Shown in pieces: positions 17,403 to 26,101 of a DNA stretch of 64,000 nt. Origin of the DNA: Autumnicola musiva (lineage in GTDB: Bacteria; Bacteroidota; Bacteroidia; Flavobacteriales; Flavobacteriaceae); assembly GCF_031846585.1 (NCBI RefSeq), contig NZ_JAVRHK010000003.1, positions 1 to 64,000 on the forward strand, in the 5' to 3' direction. A program made the translations under genes and the position numbers. The notes under the pieces were generated by a model. It searched no databases, was not told the origin of the DNA, and saw only the letters and a list, made by a program, of their open reading frames with translations. The first letter of the stretch is position 1. Every line of letters starts with the position of its first letter.

Positions 17403-17410
17403 TATATTTG
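17403..17410 (+). promoter_or_regulatory. -7 promoter box for dapF
   Basis: TATATTTG matches the Bacteroidota -7 consensus TAnnTTTG and lies 20 bases before the chosen dapF ATG. No well-spaced -33 TTG is present. The position supports the internal ATG as the real start, because the longer frame would begin upstream of the promoter. Confidence 0.5.
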
Positions 17411-17430
17411 TGCCTTCTAAAATACGAATT

Positions 17431-18222
17431 ATGAAGATTCCGTTTTTTAAATATCAGGGCACAGGCAATGATTTTGTGATGCTTGATAATCGTCAACATT
17501 TATTATCCAAAAACGATACCAAAATAATAAAGAAACTTTGTGATCGCAAATTTGGCATAGGGGCAGATGGATTAATTTTACTGGAAGAGCCTGAGGTTAA
17601 TGGCGATGATTTTAAGATGATATATTTCAATGCAGACGGTAATGAGAGCAGCATGTGCGGCAATGGTGGCCGTTGCCTGGTGGCTTTTGCAAAATATCTT
17701 AATATTATTGAAGATAAAGCAGCTTTTACTGCTGTAGACGGCCCTCATAAAGCAAGCATAAAAGAAGGACTGATTAGCCTGCAAATGCAGAATGTGAATA
17801 AAATCAGCCAGAAAGGGAATATTTCTTTTCTTGATACCGGTTCTCCTCATCACATTGTTTTTACCAGCAATGTAAAAGATATAAATATAAAGGAAGAAGG
17901 GGCTGCTATCAGGTATTCTGAGCCTTATGTGGAGAGGGGAGGAGCAAATGTGAATTTTGTGGAGGCTGAAGGTGAAAATACTTTTCTTGTGCGTACCTAT
18001 GAGCGGGGAGTAGAAGACGAAACCCTTTCCTGCGGAACCGGAGTTACTGCCGTGGCTATAGCTGCAAATGCTTCGGAAAGGGCTAACGCAAATAAAATAA
18101 AATTAAAAGTGCCGGGAGGTGAACTCTCTGTATCCTTCAGCAAAAAAGGCGCGGAAAATTATACCGATATATGGCTAACAGGACCGGCAGAGCAGGTTTT
18201 TAAAGGTGAAATAACATGCTAA
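17431..18222 (+). CDS. dapF: Diaminopimelate epimerase
   Basis: DapF converts LL- to meso-diaminopimelate, needed for lysine and for peptidoglycan cross-links. The protein is 263 residues. The two catalytic cysteines are Cys76 (in MCGNGGRC) and Cys201 (in SCGTGVTA), and the start motif KYQGTGNDFV is conserved. I chose the ATG before KIPFFKYQG; an upstream in-frame ATG would add 13 unrelated residues and lies before the likely promoter. It is first in a three-gene plus-strand unit: its end overlaps the GNAT gene by 7 bases, and that gene overlaps mltG. The linkage with mltG suggests cell-wall synthesis and termination are co-expressed. Confidence 0.96.
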   Translation: MKIPFFKYQGTGNDFVMLDNRQHLLSKNDTKIIKKLCDRKFGIGADGLILLEEPEVNGDDFKMIYFNADGNESSMCGNGGRCLVAFAKYLNIIEDKAAFTAVDGPHKASIKEGLISLQMQNVNKISQKGNISFLDTGSPHHIVFTSNVKDINIKEEGAAIRYSEPYVERGGANVNFVEAEGENTFLVRTYERGVEDETLSCGTGVTAVAIAANASERANANKIKLKVPGGELSVSFSKKGAENYTDIWLTGPAEQVFKGEITC

Positions 18223-18746
18223 CGCTCAAGGGCGAAAAAGTGAAACTAAGGGCCCTGGAGCCAGAAGATCTGGATTTTGTACATCAATTGGAGAATACAG
18301 AGGATTTTTGGGAGGTAAGCGCAACGCAGGTGCCTTACTCCAGGTTTATGATAAGGAAATATCTGGAAAATGCCCATCGCGATATTTATGATTACAAGCA
18401 ATTGCGGCTCGTAATTTGCAATAATGAGGACAAAAATATTGGCCTGATAGATATTTTTGATCTTGAACCTAAAAATCGCCGGGCTGCTTTGGGAATTTTA
18501 ATTTCAGAGGCCGGTGAACGTAGAAAAGGTTACGGTGCAGAAAGTCTTTCCCTAATATGCAATTATTGCTTTAAACATCTTGCGCTGCATCAGGTTTATG
18601 CAAATGTAACTGAAGGCAATACAGCAAGTATTAAACTTTTTGAAGGGAAAGGTTTTAGGAAATCAGGAATAAAAAAAGAATGGAATTTCATGAACGGATC
18701 TTTTAGAGATGAAATCCTATATCAACTTATAAACGATGTACATTAA
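18216..18746 (+). CDS. GNAT acetyltransferase, RimJ/RimL-like
   Basis: The product is a 176-residue GNAT-fold enzyme that transfers an acetyl group from acetyl-CoA to an amine. Recognisable parts are the N-terminal LKGEKVKLRALEPEDLDFV strand-helix, the acetyl-CoA binding region ERRKGYGAESLSL (about 107-119, matching the RxxGxG/A pattern) and the ANVTEGNTASIKLFEGKGF segment typical of the RimJ/RimL/SpeG branch. The substrate could be a protein N-terminus or a polyamine. It overlaps dapF at its start and mltG at its end, so the three are translationally linked, but a cell-wall role is only inferred. Confidence 0.88.
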   Translation: MLTLKGEKVKLRALEPEDLDFVHQLENTEDFWEVSATQVPYSRFMIRKYLENAHRDIYDYKQLRLVICNNEDKNIGLIDIFDLEPKNRRAALGILISEAGERRKGYGAESLSLICNYCFKHLALHQVYANVTEGNTASIKLFEGKGFRKSGIKKEWNFMNGSFRDEILYQLINDVH

Positions 18747-19779
18747 AAAAATTATAGCCGTGGTTGCTATTCTGGGTGTTATTGCGCTTTCCATTTTCAG
18801 TTATCACATTTATAACAGTATATTTTCTCCAAATACAGGATTTGCCGAAGAAAAAGCCGTGGTTTATATTCCTACGGGGGCAAATTACAATATGGTATTG
18901 GATTCCCTCAGGACAGTACTCAAAGATGTTAATTCTTTTGATCTTGTTGCAGGAAAAAAAGGATACAAAAATAATATTAGTCCCGGGAGGTATGTGTTGA
19001 ATAAAGACATGAATAATAATGAAATTGTAAATGTTCTCCGCAGTAGCAATAATCCGGTAAACGTTAGTTTTAATAATCAGGAGCGGCTGGAAAATTTAGC
19101 AGGCAGGATTGCCGAGCAAATTGAAGCCGATAGTGTAAGCCTGCTCAAAATTTTTAGAGATAGTACATTTTTAGCTGAAAATGATTTTTCTGAAGAAGAG
19201 GCGCTTTCTTTGTATATCCCCAATAAATATGAATTTTACTGGAATACTTCCGCTGAGGAATTTCGTGAAAGAATGCAGAAGGAGTATAACAGGTTCTGGA
19301 CCGAAGATCGCCTGAACAAAGCTGAAGAAATTGGCCTGAAACCCATTGAAGTTATTGTACTGGCTTCTATTGTTCAAAAAGAAACGGCCAAAGTAGACGA
19401 GCGTCCCAAAGTTGCCGGAGTTTATATGAACAGGTACAAAAACGGATGGAAACTTGATGCCGATCCAACCGTAATTTATGCTATTAAAGAAAGTACAAAG
19501 AATTTTGATACAATCATAAAAAGGGTTCTTTATAAAGATCTTACCTTAGATTCCCCATATAATACCTATTTATATAAGGAACTTCCTCCGGGGCCTATTA
19601 CCATGCCCGACATTTCTTCCATAGATGCAGTACTTAATTATCAGGATCATGATTTCTTCTATTTTGTAGCCGATGTGGAGAATTTTGGCTATCACAAATT
19701 TGCAGAAAATCTCTCACAGCACAATCGTAATAAGCAGGAGTATGTTCGCTGGATAAATAAACAGGGGATTAAAAGATAA
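18736..19779 (+). CDS. mltG: Endolytic murein transglycosylase
   Basis: MltG (YceG) cuts nascent glycan strands at the inner membrane and is thought to end glycan polymerisation. The 347-residue protein has one N-terminal transmembrane helix (about 5-25), a LysM-like region, and the YceG domain with the catalytic Glu216 in SIVQKET. The downstream DADPTVIYA and SPYNTYLYKELPPGPI motifs are intact. It is last in the dapF-GNAT-mltG unit, overlapping the previous gene by 11 bases. A promoter for the next gene lies about 130 bases downstream. The assignment is secure. Confidence 0.95.
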   Translation: MYIKKIIAVVAILGVIALSIFSYHIYNSIFSPNTGFAEEKAVVYIPTGANYNMVLDSLRTVLKDVNSFDLVAGKKGYKNNISPGRYVLNKDMNNNEIVNVLRSSNNPVNVSFNNQERLENLAGRIAEQIEADSVSLLKIFRDSTFLAENDFSEEEALSLYIPNKYEFYWNTSAEEFRERMQKEYNRFWTEDRLNKAEEIGLKPIEVIVLASIVQKETAKVDERPKVAGVYMNRYKNGWKLDADPTVIYAIKESTKNFDTIIKRVLYKDLTLDSPYNTYLYKELPPGPITMPDISSIDAVLNYQDHDFFYFVADVENFGYHKFAENLSQHNRNKQEYVRWINKQGIKR

Positions 19780-19911
19780 AAATTGTTTTTCCTGTCTTCC
19801 TTTAACGCTGTTATAAGACTTTGAACCGCTGATTCTTATGGAAATGTTAAGCCCTTAACAAGGAATGCACTTTAATTAACATGCTGTGTATCAAATTATT
19901 AAAATTTATTG

Positions 19912-19919
19912 TATCTTTG
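19912..19919 (+). promoter_or_regulatory. -7 promoter box before lysozyme-fold gene
   Basis: TATCTTTG matches the Bacteroidota -7 consensus. It predicts a leader of about 65-70 bases before the ATG of the lysozyme-fold gene. A well-placed -33 TTG is not obvious. Confidence 0.5.
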
Positions 19920-19991
19920 CCCGGCAAAATTGAAGGGGGATTTTTATTCTTTTTTGAATAGAATCCGTTAACTCTTCAAAAACAAAATGTA

Positions 19992-20660
19992 ATGCAAAAA
20001 AGAAAGAAAATTGCAAAATTCTCTATTTTACCGGCCATTGCAGGTACGATGTTTTTCAGTTTTTCTACTAAAGATGCTGCAAAAGTGGATCTGGAAAGCT
20101 TTTCAACCGCAAACCTGGATCTGGATTACACCGTGGAACCCCTTTTAGAAGAGGATATAGTTAAAGAGGTTCATCTAAGCAATTTACCCAAGCTTGGGAA
20201 ATCTTATCTTGGATTTAAAGAGGCTGTAGGCTTTAAGGAATCCCGCGGAAACTATAAAACAGTGAATGAGTATGGCTATATGGGCAAATACCAGTTTGGA
20301 AAAGGTACGCTTGCTCTTATAGGTATTTACAACACTCAGGAATTTATTAATTCTCCTGCGTTACAGGAAGCTGCTTTTTATGCAAATTCGTCCCGTAATA
20401 AGTGGATTCTTATACGTGATATTAAACGTTTTGTGGGTAAAACAATAAATGGGGTGGAAGTAACTGAATCTGGTATTCTGGCTGCCGCTCATCTTGCAGG
20501 ACCGGGAAGTGTAAAAAAATATCTTAGAAGCTGGGGAGCACAGGCATTTAGCGATGCTTTTGGAACCAGTATCAAAAATTACATGCAAAAATTTTCCGGT
20601 TATGATACTTCTTTTATTCAGCCGGAAAAAAGAGCAAAGGCAGTTTTGCCAAATGCTTAA
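19992..20660 (+). CDS. Exported lysozyme/transglycosylase-fold protein
   Basis: The 222-residue protein has an N-terminal export segment (basic start, hydrophobic about 12-25). Residues about 75-135 resemble the start of a lytic-transglycosylase domain: the FKESRGNY motif carries a candidate catalytic Glu83, followed by EYGYMGKYQFGKGTL, and a later GILAAAHLAGPGSVKKYL helix matches the second half of the fold. The C-terminal stretch after about 195 is unstructured. It probably trims peptidoglycan in the periplasm. It lies downstream of mltG but has its own promoter box. Its stop codon overlaps, tail to tail, the stop of the methyltransferase gene that follows on the other strand. Confidence 0.75.
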   Translation: MQKRKKIAKFSILPAIAGTMFFSFSTKDAAKVDLESFSTANLDLDYTVEPLLEEDIVKEVHLSNLPKLGKSYLGFKEAVGFKESRGNYKTVNEYGYMGKYQFGKGTLALIGIYNTQEFINSPALQEAAFYANSSRNKWILIRDIKRFVGKTINGVEVTESGILAAAHLAGPGSVKKYLRSWGAQAFSDAFGTSIKNYMQKFSGYDTSFIQPEKRAKAVLPNA

Positions 20661-21388
20661 AAATCTTTTTGAAGAATAAAAATTGTGGGCCTTTTATGAA
20701 GGTCCACTTTTGTTTTAGACCAATCTTCAACAGTTTTGGTAAGAATCATCTCGGTATTAAGGGTGAGATCGCAGGCAACGCAAAGATTAGTGCCGGAATG
20801 GAGATTCTGCAGTATATCTTCCAGTAATTTATTATTGCGATATGGAGTTTCTATGAAAATCTGCGCCTGATTTCTTTCCGAAGAAATCCGCTCCAGGTTT
20901 TTTAATTCGCGCTTGCGTTCTTTTTTGTCTATAGGAAGGTAGCCGTGAAATGTAAAGCCCTGGCCGTTCATTCCGCTGCCCATCATAGCAAGTAAAATAG
21001 AAGAAGGTCCTACCAGCGGTACTACCTGTATGTTGTCCTGATGAGCAAGTTGTACAATTTCAGCCCCGGGATCGGCAACTCCGGGACATCCTGCCTCACT
21101 CATTAAACCTACGTTTTTCCCTTCTTTACAGGCTTTTAAATAGGAGGGAAGTTCTCCTGCTTGCGTAAATTTATTCAGCAAATGCAGTTTTAGCGATTGC
21201 TGAGGTTTTTCCGGAAAAATTTTCTTAATTGCTTTTCGGGCTGTTTTTTCATTTTCAACAATATATTCGTCTGTTTCTTCAATGATCTTTTTAATATGCA
21301 CTGGAAGCACCTCCATGGGATCGGAATCTCCAAGGGTTGTGGGAATCATAAAAAGCTTTCCCTGATATTTAAAAGAAGAATCAGCCAT
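20657..21388 (-). CDS. Tetrapyrrole-methylase-fold SAM methyltransferase, RsmI-like
   Basis: The protein is 243 residues with the tetrapyrrole methylase fold: an N-terminal strand (KLFMIPTTLGD), the GLMSEAGCPGVADPG motif (about 93-107) and the VVPLVGPSSILLAMMGSG motif (about 121-138). The closest well-known family is RsmI, which 2'-O-methylates C1402 of 16S rRNA, but this protein is shorter than the usual 275-290 and its N-terminus differs from the RsmI GTPIGN motif. It may be a separate Bacteroidota paralogue. It is the last gene of the dnaA-phosphatase-methyltransferase unit, starting 2 bases after the phosphatase stop. Confidence 0.85.
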   Translation of the reverse strand: MADSSFKYQGKLFMIPTTLGDSDPMEVLPVHIKKIIEETDEYIVENEKTARKAIKKIFPEKPQQSLKLHLLNKFTQAGELPSYLKACKEGKNVGLMSEAGCPGVADPGAEIVQLAHQDNIQVVPLVGPSSILLAMMGSGMNGQGFTFHGYLPIDKKERKRELKNLERISSERNQAQIFIETPYRNNKLLEDILQNLHSGTNLCVACDLTLNTEMILTKTVEDWSKTKVDLHKRPTIFILQKDF

Positions 21389-21390
21389 AA

Positions 21391-21852
21391 TTATTTCAGG
21401 TGAAGCCGTTGCGCAATTTTTTCACAGGCTTCCTCCAGCATCTGGTAAACATTTTCAAAGCCTTGTTCTCCCCCGTGATATGGATCGGGAACATCTACAT
21501 TTTCTTTCGGAAAAATCTCGTTCAGGATTAAGTTAACTTTTTTCTTATCATCTTCATTTTCAGTAAGAGATAGGATATCACGATAATTAGAATTATCCAT
21601 AACGAAAATGTGGTCAAATTCTTCAAAATTTGATACATCAAACTGCCGGCATTGCTGCGTGCTAATATCAAGGTTATTCCTTCTTGCAACGGCAATAGAT
21701 CTTTCATCAGGAGCACAACCCGCATGATAGCCACCTGTTCCCGCAGAATCTATATATACCTTTTCCGGATTTACTTTAGATTTCAGAATTCCTTCAGCAA
21801 GTGGTGATCTGCAAATGTTGCCAAGGCAAACCATTAGAATTTTGGTTTTCAT
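21391..21852 (-). CDS. Low-molecular-weight protein-tyrosine phosphatase
   Basis: The 153-residue enzyme removes phosphate from phosphotyrosine. The N-terminal P-loop CLGNICRS (Cys9 to Arg15, CX5R) and the general-acid Asp123 in VPDPYHGG are present, and the length is standard for the family. In Bacteroidota such genes are not always next to a tyrosine kinase; here none is adjacent. It lies between dnaA (90-base gap) and a methyltransferase gene (2-base gap) on the same strand, so it is likely co-transcribed with dnaA. Whether its target relates to replication is unknown. Confidence 0.95.
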   Translation of the reverse strand: MKTKILMVCLGNICRSPLAEGILKSKVNPEKVYIDSAGTGGYHAGCAPDERSIAVARRNNLDISTQQCRQFDVSNFEEFDHIFVMDNSNYRDILSLTENEDDKKKVNLILNEIFPKENVDVPDPYHGGEQGFENVYQMLEEACEKIAQRLHLK

Positions 21853-21942
21853 CTAAAATATTTTTTAAGCCTTTTCTATGTACGATAGAAGGCAGTTAGA
21901 ATTATTTTCTTTTTTCCGAGAATACAGGCTCTCTTGCAGAAG

Positions 21943-23370
21943 TTAAATAGTAAGTTTCTTATTAAGATCTTCCACAAACTTTTTAAACTGCTTATCTGTA
22001 GCAGCCAGATTATCTACCGTTTTACAGGCATGAAGTACAGTAGCGTGATCCCTGCTTCCAATTTGGGAGCCAATGCTTGCAAGCGAGGCTTTCGTGAATT
22101 TTTTGGCAAAAAACATGGCCAGCTGTCTTGCCTGTACAATATGCCTTTTCCTGGTTTTAGACTTTAAAGTATCCACGTCCATCTGGAAATAATCACTTAC
22201 TACCTTTTGTATATAATCTATACTGACTTCCCGTTTGGTATTCTTAACGTAATTGTCAACAATTTTTTTGGCCAGTTCAAGAGTAATATCCTTTTTATTA
22301 AAAGAAGAATGGGCAATAAGGGAAATAATGGCACCTTCCAGTTCACGAATATTGGATTTAATATTGTTTGCCAGAAATTCCACAATATCTTCAGGCATTT
22401 CCACACCGTCGCGATATAGTTTATTTTTTATAATAGATATACGGGTTTCAAAATCTGGATGTTGCAGCTCTGCTGACAGTCCCCATTTAAATCGCGATAG
22501 TAATCTTTGCTCAATATCCTGCATATCTACAGGAGCCTTATCACTGGTTAAAATCACCTGTTTCCCATTTTGGTGCAAGTGGTTGAAAATGTGAAAAAAT
22601 ACATCCTGGGTTCCTGCTTTTCCAGATAACAGCTGAATATCATCTACAATCAATACATCAATAATCTGGTAGAAGTGAATAAAGTCATTCCTGTTATTCT
22701 TCTTAACAGATTCAATATATTGTTGTGTAAATTTTTCTGCAGAAATATATAAAACTGTCTTTTCGGGATACTTATCTTTTATTTCAACTCCTATGGCATG
22801 TGCCAGGTGTGTCTTTCCAAGGCCAACCCCGCCAAAAATAAGCAAAGGATTGAATGATGTGCCGCCGGGCTTGTTGGCAACCGCCATTCCTGCAGAACGT
22901 GCCAGCCTGTTGGAATCTCCTTCCAGAAAATTTTCGAAGCTGTAACTTGGGTTAAGCTGAGATTCAATTTTTACATTTCTAATCCCGGGTATAATGAAAG
23001 GATTTTTTAGTTCAGGGTTTTTGTTCTTAATGGGAACGTCTACTTCCTGGGAAGAAACATTGCTGCGCTGGCTGCTGGGGATTTTCTCGGTAAACGGAAG
23101 CTTATTGCCGTACGTGTTCTCCATTTTGATCACATACACCAATTTCGCTTTCTCTCCAAGTTCACGAGTAAGGGAAACCTTTAGTAGCTTTACATAATGC
23201 TCTTCAAGCCATTCATAAAAAAACTTGGAAGGTACCTGGATGCTCAGTGCACAGTCTGTAAGTTTTACTGCCTGAATCGGTTCAAACCACGTTTTATAGG
23301 CTTGAGGTGTAATATTATCCTTGATAAAAGCTAGACAGCTATTCCAAACTGATTGCGCAGTTTCCGACAT
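21943..23370 (-). CDS. dnaA: Chromosomal replication initiator protein DnaA
   Basis: DnaA binds the origin and opens it using ATP. The 475-residue protein has domain I (about 1-85, starting SVWNSCLAFIKD), a variable linker, the AAA+ domain with Walker A FGGVGLGKT (about 179-187) and Walker B VLIVDDI (239-245), and a C-terminal domain IV with the RDHATVLHACKTVD signature. All parts are intact. It heads a minus-strand unit with the phosphatase and methyltransferase genes and is divergent from a thioesterase gene. I saw no cluster of DnaA boxes in the 207-base upstream gap, so the origin is probably not exactly here. Confidence 0.98.
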   Translation of the reverse strand: MSETAQSVWNSCLAFIKDNITPQAYKTWFEPIQAVKLTDCALSIQVPSKFFYEWLEEHYVKLLKVSLTRELGEKAKLVYVIKMENTYGNKLPFTEKIPSSQRSNVSSQEVDVPIKNKNPELKNPFIIPGIRNVKIESQLNPSYSFENFLEGDSNRLARSAGMAVANKPGGTSFNPLLIFGGVGLGKTHLAHAIGVEIKDKYPEKTVLYISAEKFTQQYIESVKKNNRNDFIHFYQIIDVLIVDDIQLLSGKAGTQDVFFHIFNHLHQNGKQVILTSDKAPVDMQDIEQRLLSRFKWGLSAELQHPDFETRISIIKNKLYRDGVEMPEDIVEFLANNIKSNIRELEGAIISLIAHSSFNKKDITLELAKKIVDNYVKNTKREVSIDYIQKVVSDYFQMDVDTLKSKTRKRHIVQARQLAMFFAKKFTKASLASIGSQIGSRDHATVLHACKTVDNLAATDKQFKKFVEDLNKKLTI

Positions 23371-23577
23371 GCTTAATTCGACTTATTAATAGGTTAGTAG
23401 AAAGTTCAAATTTGCGTATAGAAAAGAATTATTTTCTGTACTTAGGCAGAACAAATATGTGAACAAATTATCTGAAAAAAAAACGCAATTGCTGTTGAAT
23501 TTTAATAAAAATTTACGCATACTTAATTCCGCCTTTGAAATTACAAAACCTCTCTTAATTAAACTATTTATAAGCGT

Positions 23578-23976
23578 ATGAAAACCCATACAAGCCATGT
23601 TAAAGTTCGTTATGCCGAGACCGACCAGATGGGGGTTGTGTACCACGGGAATTATGCACAATACCTCGAAATAGCCCGTATAGACTGGCTTGAAGCTTTA
23701 GGAGTTTCTTATAAGGAAATGGAAAAGAATGGCATTATGCTACCTGTTTTTGAACTGAATTGTAAATTTTTAAAGCCGGCCACTTTTGATGATATTCTCA
23801 AAATTGAAGTAGTACTAAAAGATAAACCGGGCGTGAAAATCGCTTTTGATTATTCTATTTTTAATGCCGCGGAAGACTTGCTAACAACAGCAAGAACAGT
23901 GCTTGTTTTTATGGATGCAAAGACCAAAAGACCCATTAGATGTCCGCAAATTATTCTTGAAAAACTCGGCTTTTAA
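23578..23976 (+). CDS. Acyl-CoA thioesterase, YbgC/4HBT family
   Basis: The 132-residue hot-dog-fold enzyme hydrolyses short or medium acyl-CoA thioesters. The signature RYAETDQMGVVYHGNYAQYLE is near the N-terminus; Asp16 is the expected catalytic residue. The length is typical for YbgC-type proteins. In proteobacteria YbgC lies with tol-pal genes, but here it is divergent from dnaA, so that link does not apply. Its stop codon overlaps, tail to tail, the stop of the YigZ gene. The real substrate is not clear. Confidence 0.92.
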   Translation: MKTHTSHVKVRYAETDQMGVVYHGNYAQYLEIARIDWLEALGVSYKEMEKNGIMLPVFELNCKFLKPATFDDILKIEVVLKDKPGVKIAFDYSIFNAAEDLLTTARTVLVFMDAKTKRPIRCPQIILEKLGF

Positions 23977-24581
23977 ATATCCAGTTCATTTATATCTATT
24001 TTATAGATAGAATTGAATTTTTTTAGAATTTCATCAGCATCTGCTTTTCTAACTGAAAGAAAAACCCTACAATCTAATTCCAATTTCTGCTCGATCACGT
24101 TTAGGTTGTTTTCCTTAATCATGCGCATTACCGTATTCATTTCTGGATAATTAAATTTAACCACAAAAACACGGTCAATGCTGCGGGTGATCATTTTTGA
24201 ATTTTCAAGGGCCATTTGTGCCGCCGTCTTGTACGCATTAATCAGTCCGCCTACACCAAGTTTTACTCCGCCAAAATACCGTACTACAACAATGAGGATG
24301 TTTGTAACTTCAAAAGACTGAATTTGACCATAGATTGGCATTCCGGCAGAATTTGAGGGTTCGCCATCATCATTGGCCCTGTACTTAAATTCTTCTTTGC
24401 CTAACTGCCACGCATAGCACCAATGGCTGGCTTTGTGATGCCTACTGCGTAATTCTTCAAGGTGGGTATTAATTTCTTCTTCGGTTTTCACCGGGAACGC
24501 ATAGCCATAGAATTTTGAATTCCTGTCTTTATAAAGCACTTCTTCTGAAGCTGACGTTATACTTTTATAGGTGTCTTTCAT
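23973..24581 (-). CDS. YigZ/IMPACT-family protein (UPF0029)
   Basis: The 202-residue protein has the UPF0029/IMPACT domain in its first 125 residues (FYGYAFPVKTEEEI, the SHWCYAW strand, DDGEPSNSAGMPI and VVRYFGGVKLGVGGL). A C-terminal DUF1949-like domain of about 65 residues completes the family layout. Bacterial members bind nucleic acid or act with translation and stress control, but their exact role is unsettled. It is the last gene of the ribD-HAD-EamA-yigZ minus-strand run, 50 bases after the EamA gene. Confidence 0.93.
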   Translation of the reverse strand: MKDTYKSITSASEEVLYKDRNSKFYGYAFPVKTEEEINTHLEELRSRHHKASHWCYAWQLGKEEFKYRANDDGEPSNSAGMPIYGQIQSFEVTNILIVVVRYFGGVKLGVGGLINAYKTAAQMALENSKMITRSIDRVFVVKFNYPEMNTVMRMIKENNLNVIEQKLELDCRVFLSVRKADADEILKKFNSIYKIDINELDI

Positions 24582-24631
24582 TCGGTTAAAATTAATGCTG
24601 AAAGCGTTAAAAATTAAACTGTTCTCTTAGC

Positions 24632-25496
24632 CTAACTTCTCGCAACAAGTAAAATACTTATAATTGCCAACAAAATACCAATCCAGTTTTTGCGGAGGAG
24701 ACGTTCTCCAAAAAAGGAAATTCCCAGCAGAGTAGAAATAGTAACAATTCCAACATGATTAATGGTGAATATCGCTGAACTTTCAAAACCAGGACTGCGT
24801 AGCGCCATTACAAGGAAATATATCGAAAAATAGTTTGGTATACCCAGCGCAATACCTCCTATGATATTTTTCCAGGTAATTTTTAATTTTCCTCTGATAG
24901 CCTGTAATATCAGGATCAAGGCCAATGCTTCCCGCAATAGCAAAAATTGTAGAAGAGAATAGGCCAACATCTGCCTGAGCAACATAAGAATTTTCGAGAA
25001 AATTAATCGTGGTATCTATTATTCCGCTGCCGAGAAATACCAGTAACGGGAAGATGAGATTCTTCTTTTGAATATGAATTCTGTTTTTTGTTTTTATGGA
25101 GGTGAGGTAAACTGCAGCCAGGGCCAGCAAAATGCCGAGGAGTTTTAAAATTCCTGTACTTTCATTATAAAGAATAATTCCGGCAAAAACGGGAATGGCA
25201 ACCGACATTTTAGTGGCTACGGAAACTACCGATAATCCGCTTTTTTGTGTAGTGATGGCGGCGAGATAAAATACGCTAATAAATAATGCCCCCAAAGTAA
25301 GCGTACCGGGAAACCACTCCTTTGAAGGAATTCCTGAAACATCAAAATTTTCAATATATCCACAAAAGCCTACCGTACAGGCGATATAATAATTTATAAT
25401 AATTGCCTGCAGTGTGTTCACTCCAAATTTGTTGTAGAGTTTAAAAACAACAAATATGATACTTGAGGAAAGGATGCTAAGCACGAGGTAAATCAA
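24632..25496 (-). pseudogene. EamA/DMT-family permease, apparently frameshifted
   Basis: Two overlapping minus-strand frames together form one EamA-type transporter of about 287 residues with ten hydrophobic helices. The first frame (from an ATG at 25496) reads well through IFAIAGSIG and then becomes charged and non-membrane. The second frame resumes from about 24920 with a hydrophobic helix (ALILILQAI) and carries KITWKNIIGGIALGIPNYFSIYFL, a typical EamA half. Dropping one base near 24920-24924 (ATTGGCCTTG) would join the frames. It is either a real mutation or a sequencing error. The start overlaps the HAD gene by 4 bases. Substrate is unknown; the family exports metabolites. Confidence 0.8.
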
Positions 25497-26101
25497 AATA
25501 AATCCTGTTTGGCAATAAACAAATCAATAATATCTTCACGGGTAGGCTCAATATTCCAGGTATGTATGCCCAACGTGGCCGCGGCATTGGTGTTTTCTTT
25601 AGTGTCGTCTATAAAAAGGCACTCATCCGGCTTAAGCTGATGTTTTTCCAGGACAAACTTATAAATCTCAGTATCAGGCTTCCGGAAATTGATTTCATGT
25701 GACAAATAAAAAGCATCGAAACACTTCTGGAAATCTTCAAAAAACGGTACGTTTTCCTTTACCCAGTCAATATGAATTTCATTGGTATTGCTTAGAAGGA
25801 TTAGCTTGTAATCTTTTTCTTCGGAGAGCTTTTTCAGAAATTCATAGCGGTACTTCGGAAAATCTACCAGGATTGCGTTCCATGATTTGAGCACCTGTTC
25901 TTTCTCCAGATGCTCAAATTCTGAACAATAAGCGCCTACAAATTCTTCTGAAGAGATCAGGCCTTTTTCATATTGAAGATTTTTATCTAGAAGCCCCGTC
26001 GTTAATTCCGGAACTCGGCAGTTATTAAACTCCCTGGACGTAGCGGCTTTATCCAGATTGATAAAAACGTCACCAAAGTCAAAAATTATTGTTTTAATCA
26101 T
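25493..26101 (-). CDS. HAD-superfamily hydrolase (subfamily IA)
   Basis: The 202-residue protein is a haloacid-dehalogenase-type phosphatase. Motif I is FDFGDVF (nucleophile Asp8), motif II is LLSNT (about 98-102), motif III has the conserved Lys in NFRKPD (about 137-142), and motif IV is FIDDTKEN. A helical cap follows motif I. The substrate is unknown: members dephosphorylate sugars, nucleotides or flavin intermediates. It overlaps ribD by 8 bases and the EamA gene by 4. Because riboflavin synthesis needs an unspecific HAD phosphatase after the RibD step, a role in that step is an appealing but untested idea. Confidence 0.92.
   Translation of the reverse strand: MIKTIIFDFGDVFINLDKAATSREFNNCRVPELTTGLLDKNLQYEKGLISSEEFVGAYCSEFEHLEKEQVLKSWNAILVDFPKYRYEFLKKLSEEKDYKLILLSNTNEIHIDWVKENVPFFEDFQKCFDAFYLSHEINFRKPDTEIYKFVLEKHQLKPDECLFIDDTKENTNAAATLGIHTWNIEPTREDIIDLFIAKQDLF

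Noticed and set aside
23371..23577. Chromosome origin next to dnaA
   Set aside because: Only one weak DnaA-box-like site (23458-23466, TTGTTCACA on the minus strand) was seen. There is no cluster of boxes or clear AT-rich unwinding element beyond the background.
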